Below are positions 37,001-45,712 of a stretch of DNA of 64,000 nucleotides, in pieces. A model generated the notes under the pieces. That model searched no databases. It had not been told where the DNA came from and saw nothing but the letters and a program-made list of their open reading frames with translations. Position numbers and translations under genes: made by a program. This DNA is from an uncultured Tateyamaria sp. (lineage in GTDB: Bacteria; Pseudomonadota; Alphaproteobacteria; Rhodobacterales; Rhodobacteraceae), in NCBI RefSeq assembly GCF_947496075.1, contig NZ_CANMBJ010000005.1, forward strand, positions 353,086 through 417,085, read 5' to 3'. How positions within the stretch are numbered: the first letter of the stretch is position 1; every line of letters begins with the position of its first letter.

Positions 37001-37203
37001 TGCTGGGTGGTGTGCCGCTAGTGGTGTCGACAGGTGCCGGGGCAGAGGCGCGCGTGTCGCTGGGGTGGGTGATTGTTGGTGGGCTGGGTCTGGCCACTTT
37101 GGCCACTCTGTTTGTCACACCTGTGGTCTATCGGCTGCTGGCCGGTTTCTCAAAGCCGCAGGCGGAAGAGATGAGGCGGCTTGAAGCCGAGCTTGCGTCG
37201 TGA
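34090..37203 (+). CDS. RND family efflux pump permease
   Basis: The 1037-residue protein has 12 membrane segments and two large periplasmic loops. It starts with FVRRPVLAIVVNMLILVGG, and the proton-relay Asp pair is in GMVVDDAIVVLENI. The hydrophobic HAE1-type pattern (YPPE replaced by RELPEVDSP) and the C-terminal GIMAKNGILIVEFANQLRD segment place it in the drug/hydrophobic-compound group rather than the heavy-metal group. GGAGGGG precedes the ATG, and the adaptor gene ends 5 bp upstream. Confidence 0.95.
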   Translation: MAQEAPATAPSTLSDMTALFVRRPVLAIVVNMLILVGGLAALSGVAVRELPEVDSPTITIRTSYSGASSETMDQEVTGIVESAAAQVSGVKSMSSSSSYEESRVTVEFTTSTDLNVAASDMRDEIGRIGNSLPDDIDDDPTIVKADADAEPIMRLAVTSETMEIDALTDLVDEEVVDRLSAVEGVAEVSVFGDREQTFLIDIDQAQLATRGLTVADLIDALDDVALDVPAGSLESSAQDFTVRATASLRTPEDFNRLIIADDVRLADIAVVTLGPDAESSVLLANGHSGLGLNIIRQAGSNTLSISNSVRDVVAAMQDTLPEDVDIAVTSDDATFINGSIVEVLKSLGLAIAIVVGVIYVFLRNVRATLIPALTLPVALIGTIGGIWLAGFSINIITLLALVLATGMVVDDAIVVLENIVKKRDAGMPVRAAAVRGTREVFFAVITTTATLAAVFIPLSFLPGTSGGLFREFGYVLAIAVTISSFVALSLCPMLASRLLSRRVPEEAKVPTGLVGHVGAWGSRRYAAILRYCLSAPLVVITAAAICSGSAWITYGTLEEELTPPEDRAVALLRISAPQGVSLNYTESQQRQIEALFQPFRNSGEVEYIFSIVGRGSSNEGRMVMTLAPWDERTRSQNEIVAEMNQLIASVNGVRAFVIQPNSLGIRGGGHGLRMAITGSDYDVLATAADALMAELEQDPDMGRIQLSYETTQPQILIDVDRERAEDLGIDIGGLSDAIRALLDGDEVGEVFVDGDAIPVKLISTTHPVDDPTDLENIFLKASDDRIVPMSSIVSVQEMAVAPSLDREEQLRAITISAELSDDVALRDGIERIEAAATSILPPDVGLIPLSEAATLDETSSGLGMVFGFAIVIVILILAAQFESFLSSLIIVGTVPLGLACAVFALAFTGISLNVYSQIGLVLLVGIMAKNGILIVEFANQLRDAGMSVRDAIEGAALQRLRPVMMTMISTVLGGVPLVVSTGAGAEARVSLGWVIVGGLGLATLATLFVTPVVYRLLAGFSKPQAEEMRRLEAELAS

Positions 37204-37245
37204 CCGTCAACCGCTGTTCTGCATCACGTTTGAGGGACTCAACAT

Positions 37246-37812
37246 ATGCACTATGATTTCATCTCGCGCCTGAACCACTGGATCATCGCAATCGCGATCA
37301 TCGGGATGCTGCTGTTTGGGCTGTACCTTGAATATGGCGGGTTGGAGCGTGAAGCGCGCCGACCTTTGATCGGAGTCCACCGCTCAGTCGGTGTCCTTGT
37401 TCTTATCTACGGCGCTTGGCGTGTGGCCTGGCGAGTCATGCGGGGCTTTCCCGAACCGGTCTCGACCATGCAACGCTGGCAGCACCGGCTTTCGAAATGG
37501 GTGCATTGGAGCCTGTTGTCAGGTATCCTGATCATGCCGCTTTCCGGCATCGGATTTACCATCTTTCGCGGGCGAGACGTGAGCGTGTTTGGCTGGTTCT
37601 CGATCCCGGGTGTGGCAGAAGTACCTTGGATCGTGGCTATGTCATCTGCAATTCACCAATATGTTGGCCTTGGCCTGTGCACGATTGTGGTGCTGCACAT
37701 CGCGGCTGCGCTCAAACATCATCTGATAGATCGGGACCCGACACTGACGCGTATGATTTCGGGCCGAGCTGTCCCAGCCTCGGACGGCTCAGTGTCCTCT
37801 GACAATCAATGA
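37246..37812 (+). CDS. Cytochrome b561
   Basis: The 188-residue membrane protein has four helices and conserved His residues typical of bacterial cytochrome b561. They are RLNHWIIA, GVHRSVGVLV, KWVHWSLL and IHQYVGLGLC/LHIAAALKHH. It carries electrons between quinol and periplasmic acceptors, often with superoxide or YceI partners. It lies 42 bp after the RND pump in the same direction and may be co-transcribed. Confidence 0.9.
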   Translation: MHYDFISRLNHWIIAIAIIGMLLFGLYLEYGGLEREARRPLIGVHRSVGVLVLIYGAWRVAWRVMRGFPEPVSTMQRWQHRLSKWVHWSLLSGILIMPLSGIGFTIFRGRDVSVFGWFSIPGVAEVPWIVAMSSAIHQYVGLGLCTIVVLHIAAALKHHLIDRDPTLTRMISGRAVPASDGSVSSDNQ

Positions 37813-37897
37813 GCCTCTTTCGAGAGACCGGGGACGCGCCGATCCCGCCCAAGCTGACACTGCTCCACCACACCATTCACCACAAGGGAGACTTTCA

Positions 37898-38785
37898 ATG
37901 AAACGCATGACAGCCAAGGACTTCGATCAAGAGCTTCTTGATCTGTACGACTTTTACGCGCACGGAAAGATTACGAAACGCGAGTTTCTGGACCGTGCAG
38001 GCAAGTTTGCCGTCGGTGGCCTGACGGCAGTGGCGCTGCTGGATATGCTCAGCCCAAACTACGCGATGGCACAGCAGGTGTCGTTCAATGATGCTGACAT
38101 ACACGCCGATTACATTATGTATCCTTCACCGAATGGCACCGGGGATGTGCGTGGCTACCTGGTGCGGCCGACCGCGGCGGACGGGCCACTGCCTGCGGTT
38201 CTGGTCATCCATGAAAACCGGGGCCTCAACCCGTACATTGAAGACGTTGCGCGCCGTTTGGCAAAGGCGGGGTTCATGGCGTTGGCACCAGATGGCCTGA
38301 CATCGGTCGGCGGCTACCCGGGAAATGACGCCGACGGTCGCGAACTTCAACGGTCCGTTGATGGGGTCGCGTTGATGAATGACTTCTTCGCCGGTTTCGA
38401 ACATCTGCTTTCACGCGACGACAGCACTGGCAGCGTTGGCGCTGTCGGTTTTTGCTATGGCGGCGGTGTGGTCGGCGCGATTGCCGTGGCATACCCGGAA
38501 CTGGCCGCCGGGGTCCCCTTTTACGGGCGGCAACCCGCGTCAGGTGACGTCCCGAAAATCGAAGCCCCGTTATTGATCCAGATGGGAGAGCTGGACGAGC
38601 GCATCAACGCGGGGTGGCCCGACTTCGAAGCGGCCCTGAAAGCGAATGACAAGGTGTACGAGGCCTACATCTACGAAGGCGCAAACCATGGTTTCCACAA
38701 CGACAGCACGCCGCGCTACGATGAGGCCATGGCTGAATTGGCGTGGGAACGGACAATCGGGTGGTTCAACACTTATCTGTCTTAG
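37898..38785 (+). CDS. Dienelactone hydrolase family protein
   Basis: The 295-residue alpha/beta hydrolase has the catalytic Cys in GFCYGGG, an Asp in MGELDERIN and a His in GANHGFHND. The first 55 residues form an extension containing a hydrophobic helix and FLDRAGKFAVGGLTAVALLD, a Tat-like leader without a clear twin arginine; export is therefore uncertain. The real substrate is unknown. It is the last gene of the plus-strand group. Confidence 0.9.
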   Translation: MKRMTAKDFDQELLDLYDFYAHGKITKREFLDRAGKFAVGGLTAVALLDMLSPNYAMAQQVSFNDADIHADYIMYPSPNGTGDVRGYLVRPTAADGPLPAVLVIHENRGLNPYIEDVARRLAKAGFMALAPDGLTSVGGYPGNDADGRELQRSVDGVALMNDFFAGFEHLLSRDDSTGSVGAVGFCYGGGVVGAIAVAYPELAAGVPFYGRQPASGDVPKIEAPLLIQMGELDERINAGWPDFEAALKANDKVYEAYIYEGANHGFHNDSTPRYDEAMAELAWERTIGWFNTYLS

Positions 38786-39461
38786 TGTTCGATGCGATTG
38801 GGCCCGCAGATAAGCCACCGCCCCAACACTCCTGCGCCCTGCAGCTTGGGTTGATCCGCTGATTGACATTTCGCTCGCCAAAGCCGGCCACACACCACTC
38901 ACGGAACTACGGCTTTTGCATGCGGATGTGGAATTTTTGGCGGATCTGTTGAAACATGCCCGCCGCGTGCTTCGCTCAAAAATGCCGTCCTTCCACTTTT
39001 TCGCCAAAACGCATTGCTGTAGAGAAGTTGGCGCTGGTTGCGCGCAGGACGCCGTGCGAGCCTCGCACATGGCTGAACCAGTGTTTTGCTCGCCCCCCCC
39101 CCCGCCGGATTGAATGCCTGCCGCTGTAGAGCCGACAATTTTATCACCCGCTGGCGAAATCTGATTTTTTAACAGAATCAACCATTTCGTCGCCATTCGC
39201 CTCTCAGAAGTAGTTCGGCAGGTCAGGATCCTTTTGAGTAGTTCGTGGCTGTCAGACCCAAAGTTCTGTTGTCGAGCGTACCCTGCCAAAGAAATGAAAT
39301 TATCCTTAGCTTCGCCTAATCCAATGTTCATCTTGTGTTCATTCGACCTTCAGGATCACCAAGATGGCTTCAGCTACGTTTGTGTTGCAAACATCGCGGC
39401 CCAGCTGCCGCCACGTCACCATATCGCTCGCCAAATGACCTAAACTGATCAAGAGGCCGCA
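38786..39461. other. 676-bp non-coding stretch with a C11 run
   Basis: No frame shows coding character. A run of 11 C is at 39093-39103. Frames in this stretch are chance. The segment separates the efflux group from the protease-rich island and could be a former junction. Confidence 0.4.
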
Positions 39462-40670
39462 ATGTCAAAGACAACCTTCGAGATGCAACCGCCACATGAA
39501 ACCGGGGGCAGCATTGTCCTGTTCAAGCCGGATGTCGATCTGTCCACACAACAAAGTATACTTGCCAGCCTGTCTGGTGCAGATGTCCAGACTTTCGCAT
39601 CACGTGCCGGGCGACTGCCAGAAAGCGCTGATGAGGCCCCAGCAATTGTCCTTGAGAACGTGAACATAGGTTTCATTTCCGCCCAAGTTGGTGCCGCACA
39701 ATCCGAGAGCATTCGGGCAAACCTGATGGACGATGATCGCGTGCTTTCCGTGCGGCCCGAACTTTATCTCTTTGCCCTTAAGACGATTCAGGATGACGAT
39801 CAAAAGACATGGGGCGTTGACGCAGTCGGCGCTTGGGCCAGCCGTTACACTGGCGCTGGTATCAAGGTGGCCGTTCTGGATACCGGGCTTGACCTGCAGC
39901 ATCCTGACTTTGCAGATCGCACGATCGTGTCTGAAAGCTTTGTCACCGGCGAAGACGTACAAGACGGGCAAGGTCACGGAACCCATTGCGCTGGAACAGC
40001 GGTGGGCGGGCGAACATCGGACCGCGATTTCCGATATGGCGTCGCATCAGATGCCGACCTTTATGTCGGCAAAGTCCTAGCAAACAGCGGCAGCGGACGA
40101 GAGCGCGATGTTTTGATCGGTATGGCTTGGGCGATTGAGCAAGGTTGCGAGGTGATTTCCATGTCGCTCGGCTCCGATGTGCGTGAAGGCGATACCTATT
40201 CGCCGGAATACGAAGCTTTGGGGCGCCAGGCGCTCGACCGTGGCAGTCTGATCATCGCGGCAGCTGGCAACAGCAGTTCGCGCCGGTTGGGGTTTGTCGC
40301 ACCTGTCGGCAGCCCGGCCAACGCACCATCAATTATGGCCGTTGCTGCGGTTGATGAGGCACTCAGCGTTGCTGACTTTTCAAGCGGTGGTATCAACCCT
40401 GACGGCGGCGAAGTAAATGTGGCCGGTCCTGGGGTTGATGTATTCTCATCCGTTCCAGCACCACGTCTGTACAGATCCCTCTCTGGAACAAGTATGGCGT
40501 GCCCGCATGTGGCGGGTGTCGCGGCGCATTGGGCCGAATCCGATCAAAACCTGAGAGGACAGGCGCTTTGGGATAAGATCATCGAAACAGCCGCACCTGT
40601 TTCCGAAGATGCACGCGATCTCGGTGCGGGCCTAGTTCAATCGCCGCCTGCTGCCGCTGGTGTGGCTTAG
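39462..40670 (+). CDS. Subtilisin-like serine protease (S8) without signal peptide
   Basis: The 402-residue S8 protease has the complete active site: Asp140 (AVLDTGLD), His172 (GHGTHCAG), oxyanion Asn270 (AAAGNSSS) and Ser344 (GTSMACPHVAG). Residues 15-105 form a beta-rich region that may be a propeptide-like or binding domain. There is no hydrophobic leader, so it should stay in the cytoplasm or leave by an unconventional route. It is followed 52 bp downstream by a small I9-like protein, likely its inhibitor or folding helper. First gene of the plus-strand arm of the island. Confidence 0.9.
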   Translation: MSKTTFEMQPPHETGGSIVLFKPDVDLSTQQSILASLSGADVQTFASRAGRLPESADEAPAIVLENVNIGFISAQVGAAQSESIRANLMDDDRVLSVRPELYLFALKTIQDDDQKTWGVDAVGAWASRYTGAGIKVAVLDTGLDLQHPDFADRTIVSESFVTGEDVQDGQGHGTHCAGTAVGGRTSDRDFRYGVASDADLYVGKVLANSGSGRERDVLIGMAWAIEQGCEVISMSLGSDVREGDTYSPEYEALGRQALDRGSLIIAAAGNSSSRRLGFVAPVGSPANAPSIMAVAAVDEALSVADFSSGGINPDGGEVNVAGPGVDVFSSVPAPRLYRSLSGTSMACPHVAGVAAHWAESDQNLRGQALWDKIIETAAPVSEDARDLGAGLVQSPPAAAGVA

Positions 40671-40722
40671 CCGGCGCCCCTATGTTTACTGTGAGAGTTC
40701 ATACTGAACGCGGACCGACGAG

Positions 40723-40965
40723 ATGGCACAGATATCAGTGAAAGTTGTCTTTGACGCCAAAGGCGGCGCAGACGCTGAGACGATTTGCGAAAAAGCGTCA
40801 GAACACGGACTGACAGTAGAACAGGTCCAGCGTGCCATGGGTGTCATTTTCGGGCAGTGTGACGACAGTGTTGTGGATCAGCTTGAAGCGCTGGACGGTG
40901 TCCTGCGCGTGTCGCCTGAAGGTACATTCCAGCTTCCACCGCTGTCACCGGACAAGCCTCAGTAG
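40723..40965 (+). CDS. Small stand-alone I9-propeptide-like protein
   Basis: The 80-residue protein has strand-helix-strand-strand pattern. It begins MAQISVKVVFDAKGGAD and ends with VVDQLEALDGVLRVSPEGTF, the pattern (…LE…GV..V.P…) seen at the end of I9 inhibitor/propeptide domains of subtilases. No signal peptide. Its position right after a leaderless subtilase supports an in-trans inhibitor or chaperone. The match is by pattern only. Confidence 0.65.
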   Translation: MAQISVKVVFDAKGGADAETICEKASEHGLTVEQVQRAMGVIFGQCDDSVVDQLEALDGVLRVSPEGTFQLPPLSPDKPQ

Positions 40966-41048
40966 CTGATTAGCACGTGCACCTGAACTGCGCCTGCTGA
41001 TCTGGCTTTTACCCGCCAATCTTGAAATGTGCAGATCGCAGGTTCAGC

Positions 41049-42161
41049 ATGCCCAAGAATGTCGATTACGTCATCACCAACTGTCACACTCACACGTTCC
41101 TTCTGGATCATGTTCCGCGTGGTTTTCTACCTTTCGGGCTGACAAAGGCGCTGGCCTCCCTGCCCTTTCAACGTCCACTTGTACGGCTGCTGAGGTTGGC
41201 AAACCCGTTTAGTGACCGGGATCGTCTTAGTCGTTATGCAAACTTTCTGGAGATTGGCGGCCGAAGCACTCAAGCTGAAACATTCGAAATCATCCAAAGC
41301 TATTATCCGGGCAACACAAGGTTCGTCGTCCTTCCGATGGACATGGCGTTCATGGGTGCGGGAATGCCCCCAGTCGATATTGACGAGCAACATGACGAGC
41401 TTGAAGTCATTGCCAAACAGACAAATGGGCGCGTCCTGCCATTTATTGCTATCGATCCGCGGCGTTATGATGGCCCAGAGGGAAAGGAGAAGCTGATTGC
41501 GGAACTCCAGCGCCGCTTTCCGGCTGAGCTATCTCCAATGCGACGGGTGTTCCGGGGCATCAAGCTTTATCCGCCTCTTGGCTATTTCCCACAGGATGAA
41601 CGGCTTGATCCGATGTGGGCTTATTGCGAAGCGCATGATGTGCCTGTCATGACCCATTGCTCAAAGGGCGGTGTCTATTCGCGACGGGAACGCCGCAAGA
41701 ACACTACACGCTATTCGGATCCGGACAACTATCGCGACATCCTCAACACCTATCCCGGAGTGCGGGTTTGCCTTGCGCATTTTGGCGGTTTGCAGGACTG
41801 GACGACCTATTTCGAAGACGCCGAAAGCCGACAGCTTGTTCCACATGATGCACCAATCGCAGAGCGTGGGCATATCAATTGGCTGTCAAAGATCATGCAG
41901 CTGATCGGCTGTGGCGCCTATCCCGGGCTATATACAGATATCTCCTACACGGTTTTTGCGACCCAGCGGTTCCTGCCCGCACTTGCAGTCATACTTCGAG
42001 CAAATCCAAAAGTGTGCGCCCGTGTCTTGTTCGGGTCGGACTACTACATGACCCAAACCGAAAAATTCGATGAGCGCTACCTGTCCATGCAGTTGCGCTA
42101 CGTCTTGGGCGAAAACATCTTGCGTGAGATTGCCAATGTGAACCCGGACCATTTCCTGTAG
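41049..42161 (+). CDS. Amidohydrolase-family (Amidohydro_2-like) metal-dependent hydrolase
   Basis: The protein of about 370 residues shows the TIM-barrel amidohydrolase metal motifs. These are NCHTHTF at the first strand, RGIKLYPPLGY (metal-bridge Lys position), THCSKGG, LAHFGG and LFGSDYYMT (final Asp). The ATG at 41049 is preferred to a TTG at 41022. The substrate is unknown; the closest type is the ACMSD/uronate-like Amidohydro_2 group. It follows the protease and I9-like genes on the same strand at 83 bp. It converges on the minus-strand arm of the island. Confidence 0.85.
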   Translation: MPKNVDYVITNCHTHTFLLDHVPRGFLPFGLTKALASLPFQRPLVRLLRLANPFSDRDRLSRYANFLEIGGRSTQAETFEIIQSYYPGNTRFVVLPMDMAFMGAGMPPVDIDEQHDELEVIAKQTNGRVLPFIAIDPRRYDGPEGKEKLIAELQRRFPAELSPMRRVFRGIKLYPPLGYFPQDERLDPMWAYCEAHDVPVMTHCSKGGVYSRRERRKNTTRYSDPDNYRDILNTYPGVRVCLAHFGGLQDWTTYFEDAESRQLVPHDAPIAERGHINWLSKIMQLIGCGAYPGLYTDISYTVFATQRFLPALAVILRANPKVCARVLFGSDYYMTQTEKFDERYLSMQLRYVLGENILREIANVNPDHFL

Positions 42162-42172
42162 CAGTGCAGGCG

Positions 42173-42694
42173 TCAGCGCGTCGTGCAAGACACTCGAAAA
42201 TCACCCAGTGAACTTCCAAAGCTCTCGTATCCCGAGCGGCTTCCCAGCTCATCCAGAAAGGGCTGATATGCAGCGGCTTGCAGTGTGACGCGGTCGCAAA
42301 AGTATTCGTCGAGCATGCCCGGGTCGCACAGATCGGCGGTTCTGCAATGCCAGACCTGTTCGTAGAAGTTTACCAGCCGATAAATCGCCGTTTGAAAGGC
42401 CTCGGTGTCGGGGTGCTCGTCAATCGTGACACTGGCAAACAAGGCATACGTCCGCTCGGACACAAGTTCGGCCCGCATATAATCGACGAACGTGTCGTTC
42501 TCTTTCCAGAAGTTAAAAAGAACGTTCCGCGTCTCGATCATTTCAGCGCTTCCATAGGCTTCAATGTAGGACAACGCCGTCGCGCGCCTTTCGGCTTCAA
42601 CAGCAAGTGCGCGGTCGGAAAAGAACTTCCACACGCCAAAGACAGCAATCGCTGCCGCCAGTATTTTCAGTGCAAGTTCAATATTCTGTCGCAT
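42173..42694 (-). CDS. Membrane-anchored hypothetical protein
   Basis: The protein of about 173 residues has one N-terminal membrane helix (LALKILAAAIAVFGVWKFF) followed by a helical domain with RRATALSYIEAYGS and four Cys. It is not recognised; the layout recalls DUF4760-type proteins. The ATG overlaps the stop of the upstream gene (TGATG), so it is coupled to it. It is the last gene of the minus-strand arm of the island. Confidence 0.7.
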   Translation of the reverse strand: MRQNIELALKILAAAIAVFGVWKFFSDRALAVEAERRATALSYIEAYGSAEMIETRNVLFNFWKENDTFVDYMRAELVSERTYALFASVTIDEHPDTEAFQTAIYRLVNFYEQVWHCRTADLCDPGMLDEYFCDRVTLQAAAYQPFLDELGSRSGYESFGSSLGDFRVSCTTR

Positions 42695-43101
42695 CACGCA
42701 TCCGGCGCAAAGTGACAGGTGTCAGGATAAAAGCGCCAGATGTCCTGTGCGCCTGCCGTTTCACTCGCAAGAACAGAAAGATCGGCGAAGCAGGCAAGCT
42801 GCGCGCGGCTTAGGAAGATCAAGGCGTCGACATCAAGCGCTTCGTCCGTTTGAAGCAGCCTCACATCCGGAGCTTCAGCCGGGGCATAGCTTGGCAGATC
42901 CTCTGTCACATCAGTCTGGCATTCTTGCGGCTTGATGAAGACGACGGAACTATCCTGAAGAGCGAGTTGAGCCCGGTTGACTGCAATGCATTCCGCAACT
43001 TCGCGTGTCAGAAGAAAGTAGCCTTCATCTTCCTCACTGCTGACCATAGTTGACGTTGCAAGTGTCAAAACCAGGACACCGGGTAAGAGTGGATTCATCA
43101 T
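42694..43101 (-). CDS. Small secreted hypothetical protein
   Basis: The 135-residue protein has a signal peptide (about 1-21) with a strong GAGGAGG site before the start (two adjacent ATG codons). The mature part is acidic with four Cys. It lies 14 bp after the poly-Asp subtilase gene and is coupled to the membrane-anchored protein behind it. An inhibitor or substrate of the neighbouring protease is possible but unproven. Confidence 0.7.
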   Translation of the reverse strand: MMNPLLPGVLVLTLATSTMVSSEEDEGYFLLTREVAECIAVNRAQLALQDSSVVFIKPQECQTDVTEDLPSYAPAEAPDVRLLQTDEALDVDALIFLSRAQLACFADLSVLASETAGAQDIWRFYPDTCHFAPDA

Positions 43102-43115
43102 GAAACACCTCCTCT

Positions 43116-44390
43116 TCAGTTACCGTTGACGCACCAGCCTCCGATCTGGACAAGGCCGGCACCAAACACCTCATCGTGCCCCTCGTCTCCAAGATCGAGT
43201 GCGGTGCTTTCAAGCTGTTGGATCACTTCATCCGGCGTCAGATGCGGCTCGGCGGACAGGACAAGCGCTGCGGCGGACGAAACGAATGGTGCGGCATATG
43301 ACGTCCCGCTTTTCAATCGCCCACCCGAGACAGACGCCGCGGTCCACACGTCCACTCCCGGTGCTGCAAGGTCGATATGCGGACCGTGTTGCGCCATCGC
43401 GAAGATGTTGTTGCTTGCATCGACAGCAGTGACCGAGATCACGCCGGAATAAGCTGCGGGAAAGGCAGGTGGCGCTGTAGGTCCTTTGTTGCCCGCTGCG
43501 GCCACGACAACGATCCCTGCCCTGTTCACGCGGTCGATGGCTGCCGCGAGAGCCGTGTTGTCAGGTCCGGCGAGGCTCATATTGATAATCTCGACGCCTT
43601 GCTGTTCAAGCCAGTCAAGTCCGACGACAAGTGCGAATGCATCTGTGCGTTCATCGCCCCGTTCACGGGTAAAGGCGTCGACCGCGAAAAGATGGCTCGC
43701 CGGGACAAGGCCGGGTACGCGGCTTTCTGGATCTCCAACGATGATCGCCGCGACAGCAGTGCCATGCAGTGCCCTTGATGCCGGATGAGGACTTTCGTGT
43801 ACGCGGTAGATAGTCACCTGACGATCAGCAAAGACTTCGTGATCGACATTGATACTGGTGTCGATGATCCCGATGGCCACATCGCGTTGAGAGCAGGTGT
43901 GGGACTGAAAGGCGATTTGTTCCAAAGCCCGGCATTGTGGGCCATTGCAGGTTGACTGCTCTGTCCTGTAGTAATGGTTGAAATCTGCGTCCTGCCCTGT
44001 CGGCAAAGCACGCACATCGCTGCGGGATTGTTCAAGGGTCCGACCTGTTGGAATGCGGAGCCGATGAATTGGCGCATCGTCACGTCCGCCCTGTTGAACA
44101 ATTGTGAAGCCCTGGGTCAGCAAGGTCGCCAGGTCATCGTCAGACAAAGATGTCACCGTGATTTCGTCTGGAGCCTGATCTAACAACGGCTCTGGTTCTG
44201 CTACATCGTCATCATCGTCGTCGTCATCGTTGCCGCTGTCATCACCGTTATCATCGCCGTTGCCGTTATCATCATCATTATCGTCTTGTGCGTATGCTTT
44301 TGAGATCGGCCAGGATCTGTCGGGCGACCCAAGACTGACACCCAAAAGAAGACCAAGCATCAAGCCTGTCTTCAGGCATCGGGAGATCAT
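43116..44390 (-). CDS. Secreted subtilase with poly-Asp spacer
   Basis: The protein of about 424 residues has a signal peptide (about 1-35, ending AYAQD). An Asp/Asn/Gly spacer (36-62) includes eight Asp in a row. A helical region (DEITVTSLSDDDLATLLTQG) and a segment containing ALPTGQDADFNHYYR follow. The S8 domain has Asp177, His209, Asn301 and Ser364. The same architecture recurs in the protease at 49-50 kb. The ATG at 44390 lies 4 bp after the amidase stop. A much longer frame upstream overlaps the amidase gene and is not real. Likely periplasmic or extracellular, calcium-binding at the spacer. Confidence 0.9.
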   Translation of the reverse strand: MISRCLKTGLMLGLLLGVSLGSPDRSWPISKAYAQDDNDDDNGNGDDNGDDSGNDDDDDDDDVAEPEPLLDQAPDEITVTSLSDDDLATLLTQGFTIVQQGGRDDAPIHRLRIPTGRTLEQSRSDVRALPTGQDADFNHYYRTEQSTCNGPQCRALEQIAFQSHTCSQRDVAIGIIDTSINVDHEVFADRQVTIYRVHESPHPASRALHGTAVAAIIVGDPESRVPGLVPASHLFAVDAFTRERGDERTDAFALVVGLDWLEQQGVEIINMSLAGPDNTALAAAIDRVNRAGIVVVAAAGNKGPTAPPAFPAAYSGVISVTAVDASNNIFAMAQHGPHIDLAAPGVDVWTAASVSGGRLKSGTSYAAPFVSSAAALVLSAEPHLTPDEVIQQLESTALDLGDEGHDEVFGAGLVQIGGWCVNGN

Positions 44391-44394
44391 CGCG

Positions 44395-45666
44395 TTAAGG
44401 TCTGGTCCAGTCACTGTTCTGCCCCCGCGTATCGATGTGAACGAAGTTGCTGGAGATGTACTTGCCAATACCGCCTGCATATCGCGCATCACTCGCCCGA
44501 ATGCGCGCCGCGATCCGACGCCAGATCTCGGGGGTTCCGGCCGCGGCTGTGAAATCCATCGCCATGAACTGCTTGTGGTAACTGTTGGCCGCGCCAGAGA
44601 TGCAACTGTTGTAGGCATCGTTGCGATATCCCGACAACACGCGGATCGGCGCTCCAAGCTGATGGCGGATTTCATCCAGCATCAGAACTGTTGAAACGAC
44701 GTTGTTCCATAAGGTCTTTGGGGGCAGACTGTTCAGTCCCCCGCAGCGTCCGGACCCACCATGGGAATTTCCAAGGAACAAGACCTCGCTGGGTTTGAAG
44801 TATCGCAAACCCAGCGGAGCCAAAAAGGCGGTGAACTCCGACATGTAGTCTTGATCAACCGCCATAAGCTGGCGCGTCTCGTCTTCGTGAAATGAACCGC
44901 TCAGAAAATCAGCCCCAAACAGGTCTTTGGGGCTGCTTTCACGTTCAACTTGTTCGGCATCATCACCCTGATCCGGGCCCGCAATATCCAGATTCAGATA
45001 GCTGACGGTCGTCAGGTCTTGCTGGCGCGCAACAACATCAATTGCATCTTCGCTTTCCATTCTTACCGGCATCATGCTTGCAGTTGGTGATTGCAGGAAC
45101 GCTTTGACCCCCAGTCCGATCGCGCCAGCAATATCCTCAAGATACGCTGGATCCTGTAACCTTTGTTCTTCTTCGGCCTGATCCAGAAAACTGACCTCGG
45201 CAAGGCACGCCGCCGTACCAAAATGGTGGCGGGACGGGTTCAGAACGCCAAGCGGCATAGGTTTGATCCGGGACGGATCAAAGCTCGCATTCCGGTCGCG
45301 CAACCCAGTGACCTGCAGAAGATTATCCTGCACCAAAAGGCTAAGCTGCGCGGACGCACTGGAGTAGTTTGTATGGACGAGTGTCTCTGTTCCTTGTGCA
45401 GTACCGTCGCGTGACGCATTGAAATGGATCGACACGAACGCTTTAGCCTTTGCAGATTTTGCAACACGCGCCCGCGCGGCGAGGCTGATATTCACGTCGG
45501 TTGTTCGGGTCAGCTCGGCATCGGGCAATTGTGCGGCCAACAGCGTCGCGACCTTCAGTGTCAGGGTCTTCTCAAGTGTCCCGTTGGGCCCGACAGCGTT
45601 GTTCCAACTGGAGCCACCAACATTGCGAAAACCACCGTGTCCTGCATCTATGACAACATCTGTCAT
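44395..45666 (-). CDS. Amidase_3 plus M15-type peptidase fusion, no signal peptide
   Basis: The 423-residue protein begins directly with the zinc amidase motif VVIDAGHGG and continues with SIHFNAS and AEVSFLD, an Amidase_3 (N-acetylmuramoyl-L-alanine amidase). The C-terminal 170 residues are an M15_3-type peptidase: GYRNDAYN, YHKQFMAMDF (metal His and Asp) and FVHIDTRG. Such a pair could cut both ends of the stem peptide. There is no leader, so release needs another route or it acts as an effector or lysin. AAAGGA precedes the ATG. It lies 46 bp after the protease-nuclease gene. Confidence 0.9.
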   Translation of the reverse strand: MTDVVIDAGHGGFRNVGGSSWNNAVGPNGTLEKTLTLKVATLLAAQLPDAELTRTTDVNISLAARARVAKSAKAKAFVSIHFNASRDGTAQGTETLVHTNYSSASAQLSLLVQDNLLQVTGLRDRNASFDPSRIKPMPLGVLNPSRHHFGTAACLAEVSFLDQAEEEQRLQDPAYLEDIAGAIGLGVKAFLQSPTASMMPVRMESEDAIDVVARQQDLTTVSYLNLDIAGPDQGDDAEQVERESSPKDLFGADFLSGSFHEDETRQLMAVDQDYMSEFTAFLAPLGLRYFKPSEVLFLGNSHGGSGRCGGLNSLPPKTLWNNVVSTVLMLDEIRHQLGAPIRVLSGYRNDAYNSCISGAANSYHKQFMAMDFTAAAGTPEIWRRIAARIRASDARYAGGIGKYISSNFVHIDTRGQNSDWTRP

Positions 45667-45712
45667 GTTAGATCCTTTTCATTGATGTGCGTTGTTGCCC
45701 CTTCGTGATTGT

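Noticed and set aside
38570..39331. 253-residue minus-strand frame after the dienelactone hydrolase
   Set aside because: Composition is random, it overlaps the hydrolase end and crosses a C11 run; no domain is visible.
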